A DNA stretch of 64,000 nt from Spirosoma sordidisoli (GCF_004138325.1 NZ_SBLB01000002.1:558001-622000); one strand, 5' to 3'. Positions 44,744 to 54,132 are shown, counted from the stretch's first letter. The notes: generated from the sequence alone by a model not told the origin. Made by a program: numbers and translations.

Positions 44744-45476
44744 AGGAAAAGGATATGGACATGCGTCAGAAGTAGCCTACAGGTTCTGTATGATAGATTG
44801 TTATTTTTATATAAAAACCTGAAGAAAAGACGGCAGTGAATCCTATACGATTCATGCTGACAAAAGTCACACTAGTAGATGGATAATGAATAGTATATGA
44901 TGTCTAATGGATTGATTTTTAGGTGATAATTTTTAAAATAGTAATTCGTCATAACAGAAAACAGATAAAAATATATACTTAAAATATGGGAGTTAATACT
45001 CCTATATATATAATATTGCAATTGAAAGGGCGGAGGGAGGAATGAAGCAAATATTGTTCTAAAATTTTCGTGCACTATTCTGGATTTTATAACTGAAAAA
45101 ACTAGTAATTGATTGAATTTTCGGTGAATTAAAAGAGAAATATTATGAATGTTATCGTTTCATTTTTATGAATTTCTAAAGTGACAGTAAAGGCGAGGTA
45201 TCATTCTGAATTATGAATTAATATATTGGAACGTGCTATTTAGTGCGTGGTTTATTTTCTAATACAATTGACGATTTATGGCCAAGCGATGTGTAAAAAA
45301 AATGAATCTACTAGGCGTTTTTTGGGAATTTTATTTAGAAATTCTTCATGTGAGTTTTGGCCAAACTGCCGGCCTCACTTCGACGTTTCTGCATGAAAAA
45401 GCCTTAGTCGGCCCGGCACGATATGTACCTAGACTGACTAAGGCGATAGGGCTGGCGAACCGTCCGAAAGGATGGG
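44744..45476. other. AT-rich gene-free stretch
   Basis: 733 bases without a supported gene. Most of it, from about 44760 to 45360, is strongly AT-rich (44881-44940 is about 22% G+C) and differs sharply from the coding DNA on both sides. It must hold the promoter of the PQQ enzyme, though I see no convincing TTG/TAnnTTTG pair. Small hairpins occur (GGGAGttaataCTCC near 44988-45002). Two short ORFs (44872-45075 minus and 45278-45637 plus) are not convincing. No tRNA, IS end or repeat array is seen. Confidence 0.6.
45401..45444 (-). terminator. Intrinsic terminator of the coiled-coil membrane protein gene
   Basis: A perfect 9-bp stem (45401-45409 with 45436-45444). Read on the minus strand it is followed by a T5 run (complement of A at 45396-45400). 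It lies about 30 bases beyond the stop at 45477. The loop is long at 26 bases. Confidence 0.5.
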
Positions 45477-46868
45477 CTACAAACCTTCGGAAGGAAGGGT
45501 CTCGGCTGGCTGGTACGATTTGGGAAGCGATGCTTTTCCGTTCGTGCCGTTTGCGTGTTCGGCCGGATGGCTCCCGTTTACCCGATTGCGCACAACCAGT
45601 CGGTCTTTACGCAGCTGACGTTGTTCATCGTCGTTGAGTACGGTTCGGATAGCTTCGCCCTGGCCGTAACCATCGTTGAAATTACTGATGCGGCTGTCCG
45701 TCTGGGCCAATTTTAGCTCAGAGAGCAGCTCAGTAAGTTCGGTGGTCAGCGCGCGTCGTTGGTCGCGTAGCTCGTTCAGATCGGCGAGCAGGTCAAGATT
45801 ATGCTGCAACACATTTTGCCGACTGTTCTGCTCGGCCAGTTGGGCCTCCAGCGGGCTGAGTTCTTTCTCTACCCGTTTTAGTCGACGCCGAAGCTTGCCC
45901 AGTTTGATATCAGCCTGCAACCAGCGGAACCAGAAGGCCGACAGTACCGGTAGGGCGATACCGAGACATACCGCGCCAGCCAGCGCAAACAAAATACCGC
46001 TGAGTACAAACGATAGCAAGGCCCATGGACTATTGACAAGAGCCAGGTTCAACTCACTCGACTCAGATAGTTGCTTTTCTATTTTAGCCAGTGTGGCCGC
46101 ATCAAGAGTCTGTGTGGCGGCTGTGGGGTCGCTGCTTAGCTGAAGCTGTCGAATCGATTTATTGATGGCTGATTTGAGCTGATCAGTCCGATAAGCTTCG
46201 TACCTGAACCAGCCCAGTACGGCCAGTGTCAGCACGGCAAACAAAGCCAGCGCAATCTTGAATCGTTCATATTTACGCTGATTTTGCTCGGGATTCTCCT
46301 GGTAGGGCTTCTCGATCAGTCGATCATAAGCAGGTTTGAGCAGAATCGACACCATGGCCAGACCAATAGCAAACGCCCAGGCTTCGTTGGGGTTTCTGAT
46401 GTTGAGCGCATAAGCAACGATTTCGTGCGAGATGATCAGGTCGCCCGCCAGGAATGAAATGCCAGCTACCAGAAACAGTAGCCCGGCCAGCAGTGAGTAA
46501 TCGGGCGTGTTTTTGACCCGTCGTTCGCGTAAGGCATCGCGCTCGGCTTCTATAGCCTCCCGATTTGATTCGTGTTGTCTGACCTGTCTGGACAGGCGCT
46601 CGACCTGTACGGTATGGTTCTGCAACTCAGCATAGGCCGCGCGGTTATCTTCGGTAGTCTGGGCGATATGTCGATCCAGATTGACAAGTTCGTTTCGTTT
46701 CTCATTTATTCGGTCCGTCAGCCAGTTGGTATTTACCTGACTGGACAGGTAGCCTTCGTAATTCGTTCGTTCGACCCCCTCTAGACCGCTGGCATAGCCG
46801 TGCTGAAAGTCAGGATGATTGGTTGGTTCCATGCGTTCTGGGTTCACATTTTCTGTCCGGTTATTCAT
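45477..46868 (-). CDS. Coiled-coil membrane protein of unknown function
   Basis: A 463-residue protein I cannot assign to a family. The first 120 residues are charged and end in a coiled coil (LNRHIAQTTEDNRA-like heptads up to ESNREAIEAERDALRERR). Four hydrophobic segments follow: SLLAGLLFLVAGISFLAGDL, EAWAFAIGLAMVSILL, FKIALALFAVLTLAVLGWF and LLSFVLSGILFALAGAVCLGIALPVL. A second coiled coil (about 330-400, LKRVEKELSPLEAQLAEQ) then leads to a basic, disordered tail. The design, cytosolic coiled coils around membrane helices, suggests a structural or trafficking role. Found alone, with its own terminator. Confidence 0.75.
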   Translation of the reverse strand: MNNRTENVNPERMEPTNHPDFQHGYASGLEGVERTNYEGYLSSQVNTNWLTDRINEKRNELVNLDRHIAQTTEDNRAAYAELQNHTVQVERLSRQVRQHESNREAIEAERDALRERRVKNTPDYSLLAGLLFLVAGISFLAGDLIISHEIVAYALNIRNPNEAWAFAIGLAMVSILLKPAYDRLIEKPYQENPEQNQRKYERFKIALALFAVLTLAVLGWFRYEAYRTDQLKSAINKSIRQLQLSSDPTAATQTLDAATLAKIEKQLSESSELNLALVNSPWALLSFVLSGILFALAGAVCLGIALPVLSAFWFRWLQADIKLGKLRRRLKRVEKELSPLEAQLAEQNSRQNVLQHNLDLLADLNELRDQRRALTTELTELLSELKLAQTDSRISNFNDGYGQGEAIRTVLNDDEQRQLRKDRLVVRNRVNGSHPAEHANGTNGKASLPKSYQPAETLPSEGL

Positions 46869-46936
46869 TACCGGTTAAGGGTGCGTTTATAGAAAACGCC
46901 CTCAAATACGTGAATAGTGCCCCATCGAAGCAAATG

Positions 46937-48268
46937 TTAGTCGGAAATAGGTGTCGAAACCGGGGGGTTATTTCGGAAATAGAGCCAGCGGAACAAGCTG
47001 TACCCTACCAGCAGCAGCCCTACAAACAACAGGCTCAATCCGGGATTATACCAGAAAATAGCCAGCAGGCAAACCACCGACAGCAGGAGAGCTATTAAGG
47101 GAACAGCGGGGTAAAACGGCGTACGAAATGGGCGCTCCAGGCCCGGCTCTGAACGTCTCAACCTGAACAGACTGAGCAGGCTGACCAGGTACATAACCAG
47201 CGCACCGATTACTGACAGGGTGATGATTTCACCGGTTGTGCCCGAAAATAAAGCGGCCAATCCAATCAGGCCACCACCAATCAACGACCAGTGCGGGGTT
47301 CGGAAACGACCATTGACCGTTGCCAGAAACCGGGGCAGGTAGCCAGCCCGCGCCAGGGCAAATAGTTGCCTCGAGTAGCCCAGCGTATTGGCATGAAACG
47401 AAGCGATCAACCCAAACAGGCCCAGTCCGGCAAAAACCTTGGCCCAGGAATTCTGTCGGCCCAGCACCATGGCCAGGGTTTCGGGCAACGGATAATCGAT
47501 CTGACTGAGCTGCCGCCAGTCACCCACCCCAGCGCACAAAATCATGGTCCCGAGCGCGAGCAGGACCAGGGTGCCGATACTGAGCAGATAACCGCGCGGA
47601 ATGGTACGGACAGGGTCTTTCACTTCTTCGGCAACCATGGCCACCCCCTCGATGGCGAGATAGAACCAGATAGCAAACGGCAGGGCCGCAAACACCCCGC
47701 CAATGCCAAAGCCGTCGTTGTGAGCCAGCAGGTTCTCCGTTTTGTAAGCGGGGGCCACCAGTGCCATAAATACCAGCAACTCGACCACTGACAGCACTGT
47801 CACGATAACGGAAAAGTTGGCCGACTCCCGCACGCCCAGGATATTCACACCAATAAAGACCACATAGGAAGCTACGGCCACCCCCAGAACGGGCAATGCC
47901 GGATTGAGAAAATGGGCATAGGCGCCCAGGGCAGCCGCAATGGCGGGTGGCGCCATCAGAAAATCGACCAGGGTAGCAAAACCCGCCACAAAGCCTCCTG
48001 TGGGGCCAAACGCCCGGAAAGCGTAGGCGAAGGGACCACCCGCATCCGGAATGGCCGCTGTCAGTTCGGTATAGCTGAAGATAAATGTCAGATACAGTAC
48101 GGTTACGATCAGCGTAGCAATCAGGAAGCCTACCGTGCCTGCCACGGCCCAGCCGTAGTTCCAGCCAAAATACTCGCCCGAGATCACCATGCCAACGGCA
48201 ATCGCCCAGAGCTGGGTGGTCGATAGGACTCGGCGAAGGGAGGCCGGTGGCGCAGCGGGTTCAGGCAT
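46937..48268 (-). CDS. Ethanolamine permease-like APC transporter
   Basis: A 443-residue amino acid/polyamine/organocation transporter with about 12 helices. The N-terminal LWAIAVGMVISGEYFGWNYG (the Gly-rich TM1 with the ethanolamine-type GEYFGWN motif) and AIPDAGGPFAYAFRAFG are close to the eat/ethanolamine permease subgroup. The substrate is inferred from this and could be another amine. The start at 48268 is 4 bases from the stop of the upstream gene, so the two are probably co-translated. No eutBC lyase genes are nearby. Confidence 0.87.
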   Translation of the reverse strand: MPEPAAPPASLRRVLSTTQLWAIAVGMVISGEYFGWNYGWAVAGTVGFLIATLIVTVLYLTFIFSYTELTAAIPDAGGPFAYAFRAFGPTGGFVAGFATLVDFLMAPPAIAAALGAYAHFLNPALPVLGVAVASYVVFIGVNILGVRESANFSVIVTVLSVVELLVFMALVAPAYKTENLLAHNDGFGIGGVFAALPFAIWFYLAIEGVAMVAEEVKDPVRTIPRGYLLSIGTLVLLALGTMILCAGVGDWRQLSQIDYPLPETLAMVLGRQNSWAKVFAGLGLFGLIASFHANTLGYSRQLFALARAGYLPRFLATVNGRFRTPHWSLIGGGLIGLAALFSGTTGEIITLSVIGALVMYLVSLLSLFRLRRSEPGLERPFRTPFYPAVPLIALLLSVVCLLAIFWYNPGLSLLFVGLLLVGYSLFRWLYFRNNPPVSTPISD

Positions 48269-48272
48269 AGCG

Positions 48273-48998
48273 TTACCGTTGTATGAAAATGTGTTGGAGG
48301 GCTGCCCACAACCGCTTTTTCAGTTGCTGATCGGCTTCGATAGTTGGCAGCGAATCAGCCATCAAAAACGTGATGCCGAAGAAACGAACAGGCTGGTACC
48401 GGTCCATGGCAATATCGAGGTGAATTCGGCTGAAGGGTACGCCAAACGTTATAAAATGATGGATCTTCTTGCCGTGAACCAGCTCCGCGAAGTCTATATC
48501 TCGTACCCCGTGTAGGTTGAGCAGGTCAACCCCATCGATGTTCAGGTTAACCGCTTTCAGTATTTTCTCCAGAAACAGCAGGTTGCTGGGGTCCAGCTCT
48601 TCGTCGGCCAGCAGAAGCACTTTATGATTGATGGGCGACATGCGAGCCTGGTTTTGAGCGGGGGGGTGAACAGACGGAACAGTAGGGCGGGGTGCCTGAG
48701 GAGGCAGCGGCTCGGGAGTTATTAGTAACGGCACCGACGGTGTATCGACTGGCAGGGGCGACACGATCAGGTTGGCCGAATCGACCAGGATGGCTTCGTG
48801 CTCCGGGGCAGGCGCGTGGGCCGCCAGTTCATCCAGGGCGCTGATCAGATCAATCGTTGGGGTAAGGGCCGGGGCGGGTTCAGGAACCGGAATGTCTGCC
48901 AGAACGCTCGCCAGCGGTCCGGGACTCCAGCGTTCGTTCGGTATTCGGAAGAGCTGATCGGACTGATAGAGGGTCTGGTAAAGGGCTTTCGCTGACAT
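48273..48998 (-). CDS. Proline-rich protein with DNA polymerase III psi-like C-terminal domain
   Basis: About 241 residues. An N-terminal peptide (MSAKALYQTLYQSDQLF) and a Pro/Ala-rich, probably unstructured linker (about 35-130) precede a compact domain of about 110 residues. In that domain, VLLLADEELDPSNLLFLEKIL, then a HHFITFGVPFSRI strand, and a final RLWAALQHIF helix follow the order of elements in HolD (psi) of gamma-proteobacteria (strand, helix, strand, and a terminal ALW-x-x-I helix). This is a fold-pattern match by eye, not a known homology. I picked the start at 48998; the longer frame to 49073 adds 25 residues. Four bases before the permease gene. Confidence 0.75.
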   Translation of the reverse strand: MSAKALYQTLYQSDQLFRIPNERWSPGPLASVLADIPVPEPAPALTPTIDLISALDELAAHAPAPEHEAILVDSANLIVSPLPVDTPSVPLLITPEPLPPQAPRPTVPSVHPPAQNQARMSPINHKVLLLADEELDPSNLLFLEKILKAVNLNIDGVDLLNLHGVRDIDFAELVHGKKIHHFITFGVPFSRIHLDIAMDRYQPVRFFGITFLMADSLPTIEADQQLKKRLWAALQHIFIQR

Positions 48999-49199
48999 AA
49001 GGAAACAAAACAGGACCTGCTTACTACCAAAAGTACGTAAAAAAGCCGAGCGAGCCCCGGGCGCCGGCGTCAACAGCTATTGCCTTTTCAAGGGCGTATG
49101 AGAATTCAGGGTGACAATCAAACGCCTGACACGGGGTAAACAAACGGGATACCAATTCGAAAAACGATAGGCTGCACCGAACTGGCAGTCCAGAAAACT

Positions 49200-49245
49200 A
49201 AAGTGCCCGGCTGCAGCTGGCTTTGACGCTGCAACCGGGCACTTT
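49200..49245 (-). terminator. Terminator of purA
   Basis: An 11-bp perfect outer stem (49200-49210 with 49235-49245), extended inside by a second CTGCAGC / GCTGCAA pairing. T-rich sequence follows in both directions. It lies between the purA stop at 49298 and the next gene start at 48998. Confidence 0.7.
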
Positions 49246-49297
49246 TAGAGAAACGTATTATCACGGAACCGATCAGGCTCCCAGTTGATGGATCGAC

Positions 49298-50587
49298 TTA
49301 CAGGACTCCCGCCGTCTGCCGATGAATGATGGCTTCGCGGTCGGGGCTCGTAGATATGAAGCTGATCGGCAGGCCCAGCGACTCTTCCAGATAATGGACA
49401 TAGTTAGCCAGGGCTTCCGGCATGTCATCGAAGGAGTGAATATCGGTCAGGTCGGTTTGCCAGCCTTTAAACGATTTGTAGATGGGCTTCAGCTCAACAT
49501 CGGTCATATCGTAAGGCAGGTGTTCAGTGACGGTACCGTCTGGCATCTGGTAGTGCGTACACACCAAAATTTCGCTGAAAATATTCAACACGTCGACCTT
49601 CATCATCACCAGCTGCGTTACACCGTTGATCATGATGGCATACTTGAGCGCCGGTAGGTCGAGCCAGCCGCACCGACGCGGCCGACCGGTTGTGGCGCCG
49701 AATTCACGACCTTCCTGGCGAATCTGCTCACCGGTGGCGTCCGACAGTTCGGTAGGAAAGGGGCCACTGCCGACCCGGGTGCAGTAGGCTTTAAAAATGC
49801 CATATACCTCCCCAATACGCCCGGGTGCTACCCCCAGACCCGTGCAGGCGCCTGCTGTCATGGTGTTGGAGGAGGTAACGAACGGATAGGAACCAAAATC
49901 GATGTCGAGCAGGGAGCCCTGAGCGCCTTCGGCCAGCACCTTCCGGCCGGATTGCAGAGCTTCGTTTACGGCGTATTCGCTGTCGGTGAGCTGAAACTGC
50001 TTCATGAAGTCAACAGCCGCAAAGAATTCCTCTTCGGACTGGGGTAATACGGAAGCAAAGTCAAAGTTGTTCTGCTCCAGAATCACTTTATGAATAGCGA
50101 CCAGACGGCTGTATTTATCGGCGAAGTTAGGAGACAGGATGTCGCCAACCCGTAGACCCTGACGGGCTACTTTATCCTGATAAGTAGGACCAATGCCGCG
50201 CAGGGTCGACCCTATTTTCGATTCTCCCTTTGCCTGTTCATAGGCTGCATCGAGCAGGCGGTGGGTAGGTAGAATGATCGATGCCTTCTTCGAGATCTGC
50301 AGGTTTTGGGTGAGGGGCAGGTTGAATTTGGCCAGCCCGTCAATTTCACGTTTGAAAACGATCGGGTCCAGTACAACGCCATTGCCGATGATGTTCAGAA
50401 TGTCGTTGCGAAAAATTCCGGAAGGAATCTGGTGCAATACGTGCTTGAAACCGTCGAACTCTAACGTATGTCCGGCATTGGGACCACCCTGAAACCGGGC
50501 TACAACCTGATACTGTGGAGCCAGTACGTCCACAATTTTACCTTTTCCTTCGTCGCCCCACTGGAGGCCTAATAAAACATCTACCAT
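49298..50587 (-). CDS. purA: Adenylosuccinate synthetase
   Basis: A 429-residue PurA, normal length. It joins IMP and aspartate with GTP on the way to AMP. The N-terminal GLQWGDEGKGKIVD with the Asp/Lys pair, QGGPNAGHTL, GPTYQDKVAR and the late TGRPRRCGWLD signatures are all present. The ATG at 50587 starts MVDVLLGLQWGDE. Alone between DUF3291 and the proline-rich gene, all on the minus strand. Confidence 0.97.
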   Translation of the reverse strand: MVDVLLGLQWGDEGKGKIVDVLAPQYQVVARFQGGPNAGHTLEFDGFKHVLHQIPSGIFRNDILNIIGNGVVLDPIVFKREIDGLAKFNLPLTQNLQISKKASIILPTHRLLDAAYEQAKGESKIGSTLRGIGPTYQDKVARQGLRVGDILSPNFADKYSRLVAIHKVILEQNNFDFASVLPQSEEEFFAAVDFMKQFQLTDSEYAVNEALQSGRKVLAEGAQGSLLDIDFGSYPFVTSSNTMTAGACTGLGVAPGRIGEVYGIFKAYCTRVGSGPFPTELSDATGEQIRQEGREFGATTGRPRRCGWLDLPALKYAIMINGVTQLVMMKVDVLNIFSEILVCTHYQMPDGTVTEHLPYDMTDVELKPIYKSFKGWQTDLTDIHSFDDMPEALANYVHYLEESLGLPISFISTSPDREAIIHRQTAGVL

Positions 50588-50662
50588 TACACCTGAAATA
50601 AAATTAACGCGTTTATATCGTTCGTTATCGCTGTGAAACCGTGCTGCATAGTGGAGCGACGG

Positions 50663-51145
50663 TTATGAGAAGGTACGACCTGATGACTCGTCCAAGGGAG
50701 CCAGATCGGTTGCTGGCCATGTGTTTCGGAATGTGAACGCCCTGGGGCTGGGGCCAAAAGCGTTGAGGTGTTCCAGTCGGGCTCTCGCTTCCTCGATCGT
50801 AGGCTGGTGGCCGGTCGGTACCCACCAGAGCACCGTCATCGACTCTTTAGGTTTCTCGAACCATTTGCCTCGGTTTTTCATGACGGCCGTATGCATACTT
50901 CGGAAAACAAAAGCCTGCAGGTGCTCCAGGGATTGCCATACCGACATGTTGACGATAATGCGATCGTCGTCAAACGGGCGGAGGCTGGTGGCATCGTTTC
51001 CTTCACCAGTAAGTCGCCAGATAAACCCCTCACTCTGCTCGGCCAGCGCATTGATGGTTGCCAGTTGTGCCACAAAATCGGCCATGATCGGGTGTTCGAT
51101 CGTTGGCGCCAGCATACGGGATATATTTAACTGGGCGAGATGCAT
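50663..51145 (-). CDS. DUF3291 family protein
   Basis: A 160-residue protein matching DUF3291. Seen are LAQLNISRMLAPTIEHPIMA near the N-terminus, GFIWRLTGEGNDATSLRPFDD, NMSVWQSLEHLQAFVF and a WWVPTGHQPTIEEAR segment late in the chain. These form a dimeric alpha+beta-barrel (ferredoxin-like) fold akin to antibiotic monooxygenases, but no activity is established. It lies between purA and the Fur-family gene, all on the same strand, with a 49-base gap to the regulator. Confidence 0.88.
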   Translation of the reverse strand: MHLAQLNISRMLAPTIEHPIMADFVAQLATINALAEQSEGFIWRLTGEGNDATSLRPFDDDRIIVNMSVWQSLEHLQAFVFRSMHTAVMKNRGKWFEKPKESMTVLWWVPTGHQPTIEEARARLEHLNAFGPSPRAFTFRNTWPATDLAPLDESSGRTFS

Positions 51146-51194
51146 TTGGCTTAAACGAACATGGCTTCTCTAATCAAACGGTTGTGCTTATGCC

Positions 51195-51740
51195 TTACTG
51201 CCTGCTGCTGACCGATACCTCTTCATCCGCGCGTTCCATACCGGCCGCTTCGATCCCAGCCGCATCTTTATTGGACTCATGCCGGTTTTCGCAGGGATCG
51301 CGCTGGCATGAGCCGTAAAAAATCAGCGAGTGGTGCATGACGTTGAATTTCAGCATGTCGCCGACCATGTTCTGAATATTCTGCACGCGGGGGTCGCAGA
51401 ACTCCATCACCTTGTGGCAGTCGGTGCAGATAAGGTGGTCGTGCTGGCGGTAGCCATACGACTTTTCGTACTGAGCCAGGTTACGGCCAAACTGGTGTTT
51501 GGTAACCAGGTCGCAGTCGACCAGAACATCCAGGGTGTTGTATACGGTTGCCCGGCTGACCTGGTATTTTTTGTTCTTCATCGAGATATACAGCTCGTCG
51601 ACATCGAAGTGGTCCTGACGGTTGTAGATCTCTTCGAGTATGGCAAATCGTTCCGGGGTTTTACGGAGGCCTTTCCGTTCAAGGTAGGCCGTAAAAATCA
51701 TCCGGGCGGATTCTAAGTTAGATTGAGTCGGCGCAGTCAT
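51195..51740 (-). CDS. Fur-family transcriptional regulator
   Basis: About 181 residues. The N-terminal winged helix ([20 protein letters not shown], then [19 protein letters not shown]) is typical of Fur. [18 protein letters not shown] gives the metal and zinc site cysteines. After the Fur fold comes a Cys-containing extension ([15 protein letters not shown]) and a 30-residue acidic, disordered tail. Iron, zinc or peroxide sensing cannot be told apart. The start at 51740 ([11 protein letters not shown]) is used; the longer frame adds 9 residues. It follows rel by 122 bases on the same strand. Confidence 0.9.
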   Translation of the reverse strand: MTAPTQSNLESARMIFTAYLERKGLRKTPERFAILEEIYNRQDHFDVDELYISMKNKKYQVSRATVYNTLDVLVDCDLVTKHQFGRNLAQYEKSYGYRQHDHLICTDCHKVMEFCDPRVQNIQNMVGDMLKFNVMHHSLIFYGSCQRDPCENRHESNKDAAGIEAAGMERADEEVSVSSRQ

Positions 51741-51861
51741 GTCTGTTCCGGTTGGTTGAAAGTGCAAAGGTAAGTAAGGTTTACGGGATTCGGTTTACGG
51801 AAGTTGTCGCAGGATATGATCTGCCCGACTGCCGCACCCCAAATCCCGTAAGTAAAGCTGA

Positions 51862-54132
51862 TCAGGAGTCAAAACGGACTACTTCAAAAACGCCCTGTAC
51901 CCGCTCCAGCTTACGCATGAGGGTTTCGAGGTGGGCGGTATCGTGAACGTAGAGCCGGATATTCCCCTCGAAGATACCGTCTTTAGAATCGATGGTGACG
52001 GAGCGCATATTAATGTGCAGCTCGTTACTGATGATTCGAGTCACGTCGTTGACCAGGCCCACCCGGTCGGTACCGGTAATGCGCAGACCCGATAAGAAGG
52101 CCAGTTCTTTCTGGCTGGTCCATTTAGCCTTGATGATCCGATTGCCATGATTCGACATTAACTCGACTGCGTTCGGACAGGTAACGCGGTGAATTTTGAT
52201 GCCGTCGTTGATGGTTACGAACCCAAATACGTCGTCGCCCGAAATGGGGTTGCAGCATTTGGAGAGCGTGTAGTCGATGCGGTCCATATCCTCGCCGATC
52301 AGCAGCATGTCGGCGTCGGCCCGTTCGCCATGGATTTTCTTCAGTTCTTTTACGAAGGCCTTGGCATCGGGCAGCGCATCGGTGTTGAGTTTGTTGGCGC
52401 GGTTTTCCCGGGCTTCCTTGTCGGCCTTGAACTTCTTCAGCTCGCTGACATCGATATGCCCCTTGCCAACCCGGTAAAAGAAATCGTCGGTGGTTTTAGA
52501 GCCGAAATAGGCCCGCAACTGGTTGATGACCTCGTTAGACATCTCTACCCGCAGCACCCGCAGCTTTTTATTGACCAGCTCGCGCCCGTCGGTCACGTAG
52601 CGTTTGTTCTCCTCTTTGATGAGGTCTTTGATCTTCGTCTTGGCTTTGGACGTCACTACGAACCGCAGCCAGTCTTCCGAGGGCTTCTGCCGGTTGGAGG
52701 TAATGACTTCGACCTGATCGCCATTCTGAAGTACGTGGCTCAGCGGTACCAGCGTGTTGTTCACCTTCGCGGCCATACAGCGGGCACCAATCTGCGTGTG
52801 AATGTCGAACGCGAAATCCAGGGCCGTAGAGCCACGCTGCAGAACCTTCAGATCTCCCTTGGGGGTAAAGACAAAAACCTCTTCGCTGTAAAGATTGCTT
52901 CTGAAGTCATCGACAAATTCAATGGCGGCTTTTTTGTCACCGTTACTGGCCGACTCGATCATGTCGCGCACCTGGCTGATCCAGGCTTCGATCCCAGCCC
53001 CGGTCTGGGTATCATTTCCTTTATATTTCCAGTGAGCTGCGTAGCCTTTCTCGGCAATCTCGTTCATCCGTTCGGTACGGATCTGCACCTCTACCCACTG
53101 TCCCGACTTACTCATTACCGTGGTATGTAATGACTCGTAGCCATTGGTGCGGGGGGTGCTGATCCAGTCTTTCAACCGGTCCGGGTTAGGTTTATAATGA
53201 TCGGTAACGATCGAATACGCCCGCCAGCAGGCCGCTTTCTCCTCTTCGGGGGGTACGTTCAGGATAATCCGAACCGCAAACAGGTCGTAAATCTCCTCGA
53301 ACGGCTTCTTCGACTTGTTAAGTTTGGTCCAGATCGAGTAGATGGATTTCGGCCGACCTTTGATCACGAATTTGATGTTGGTATCGGTCAGGTCAGTTTC
53401 AATTGGTTCGATGAACCGGCCAATAAACCGGTCGCGGGCAATCTTGGTCTCGCGCAGCTTGCGGGCAATGTCTTTATAGGCTTCCGGCTCTACGTGCTTG
53501 AGGTAGAGGTCTTCGAGCTCCGATTTGATGGCGTACAAGCCCAGTCGGTGGGCGAGGGGGGCATAGATATAGATCGTCTCAGCCGCAATTTTCAACTGCT
53601 TGTCGCGGGGCATCGAGTCGAGCGTCCGCATGTTATGCAGCCGGTCGGCGAGCTTGATCAAAATGACCCGAACATCGTCCGAAAGGGTGAGCAGCATTTT
53701 CCGGAAATTCTCGGCCTGCTGCGACGTGCCATACTCGAAGATACCCGAAATCTTGGTCAGACCGTCTATAATGCGGGCTACTTTGGGCCCGAATGCCCGG
53801 TCTATATCGTCAATGGTAGTATCCGTATCTTCAACGACATCGTGAAGTAGCGCGGCTACGATACTTGTAGTACCCAGGCCGATCTCATCAACGGCAATCT
53901 GAGCAACGGCCAGCGGGTGGTAGATGTAAGGTTCGCCCGACCGCCGGCGCATGTTTTTATGGGCTTCGGCCGAGGTGTTAAACGCTTTTTTGATCAGCTT
54001 GGCGTCGTTGTCTTTCAACATCGGTTTGGCTGAGCGCAGCAGTCGTCGGTACCGTTTTAAAATTTCCTGTCGTTCCTGCTCCAGGTCGATAACGGGTTCG
54101 ACACTGGGCCGGGACTCAATTGCATGGATCAT
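51862..54132 (-). CDS. Bifunctional (p)ppGpp synthetase/hydrolase (Rel/SpoT)
   Basis: A 756-residue RSH protein with all domains. The HD hydrolase has YHPLAVA (His72) and HDVVED (His97-Asp98). The synthetase has RPKSIYSIWTKLNK and YDLFAVRIIL. TGS follows (VFTPKGDLKVLQRG near residue 425), then a zinc-finger/CC region with KCCNPISGDDVFGFVT, and a C-terminal ACT domain (SGLRITGTDRVGLVNDV). The intact HD site implies both making and breaking of the alarmone, so it is the single Rel-type enzyme usual in Bacteroidota. Divergent from the tRNA-Leu/tig segment. Confidence 0.95.
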   Translation of the reverse strand: MIHAIESRPSVEPVIDLEQERQEILKRYRRLLRSAKPMLKDNDAKLIKKAFNTSAEAHKNMRRRSGEPYIYHPLAVAQIAVDEIGLGTTSIVAALLHDVVEDTDTTIDDIDRAFGPKVARIIDGLTKISGIFEYGTSQQAENFRKMLLTLSDDVRVILIKLADRLHNMRTLDSMPRDKQLKIAAETIYIYAPLAHRLGLYAIKSELEDLYLKHVEPEAYKDIARKLRETKIARDRFIGRFIEPIETDLTDTNIKFVIKGRPKSIYSIWTKLNKSKKPFEEIYDLFAVRIILNVPPEEEKAACWRAYSIVTDHYKPNPDRLKDWISTPRTNGYESLHTTVMSKSGQWVEVQIRTERMNEIAEKGYAAHWKYKGNDTQTGAGIEAWISQVRDMIESASNGDKKAAIEFVDDFRSNLYSEEVFVFTPKGDLKVLQRGSTALDFAFDIHTQIGARCMAAKVNNTLVPLSHVLQNGDQVEVITSNRQKPSEDWLRFVVTSKAKTKIKDLIKEENKRYVTDGRELVNKKLRVLRVEMSNEVINQLRAYFGSKTTDDFFYRVGKGHIDVSELKKFKADKEARENRANKLNTDALPDAKAFVKELKKIHGERADADMLLIGEDMDRIDYTLSKCCNPISGDDVFGFVTINDGIKIHRVTCPNAVELMSNHGNRIIKAKWTSQKELAFLSGLRITGTDRVGLVNDVTRIISNELHINMRSVTIDSKDGIFEGNIRLYVHDTAHLETLMRKLERVQGVFEVVRFDS

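Noticed and set aside
44872-45075. Minus-strand ORF of 67 codons in the AT-rich stretch
   Set aside because: Its Tyr/Ile/Ser/Phe-rich sequence is what random AT-rich DNA gives; no motif or conserved start signal.
45278-45637. Plus-strand ORF of 119 codons
   Set aside because: It crosses the terminator at 45401-45444 and overlaps the 3' end of the minus-strand membrane-protein gene by 160 bases; composition in its first half is that of the AT-rich spacer.
52189-53130. Long plus-strand ORF opposite rel/spoT
   Set aside because: Antisense shadow of a complete RSH gene with all catalytic motifs on the other strand.
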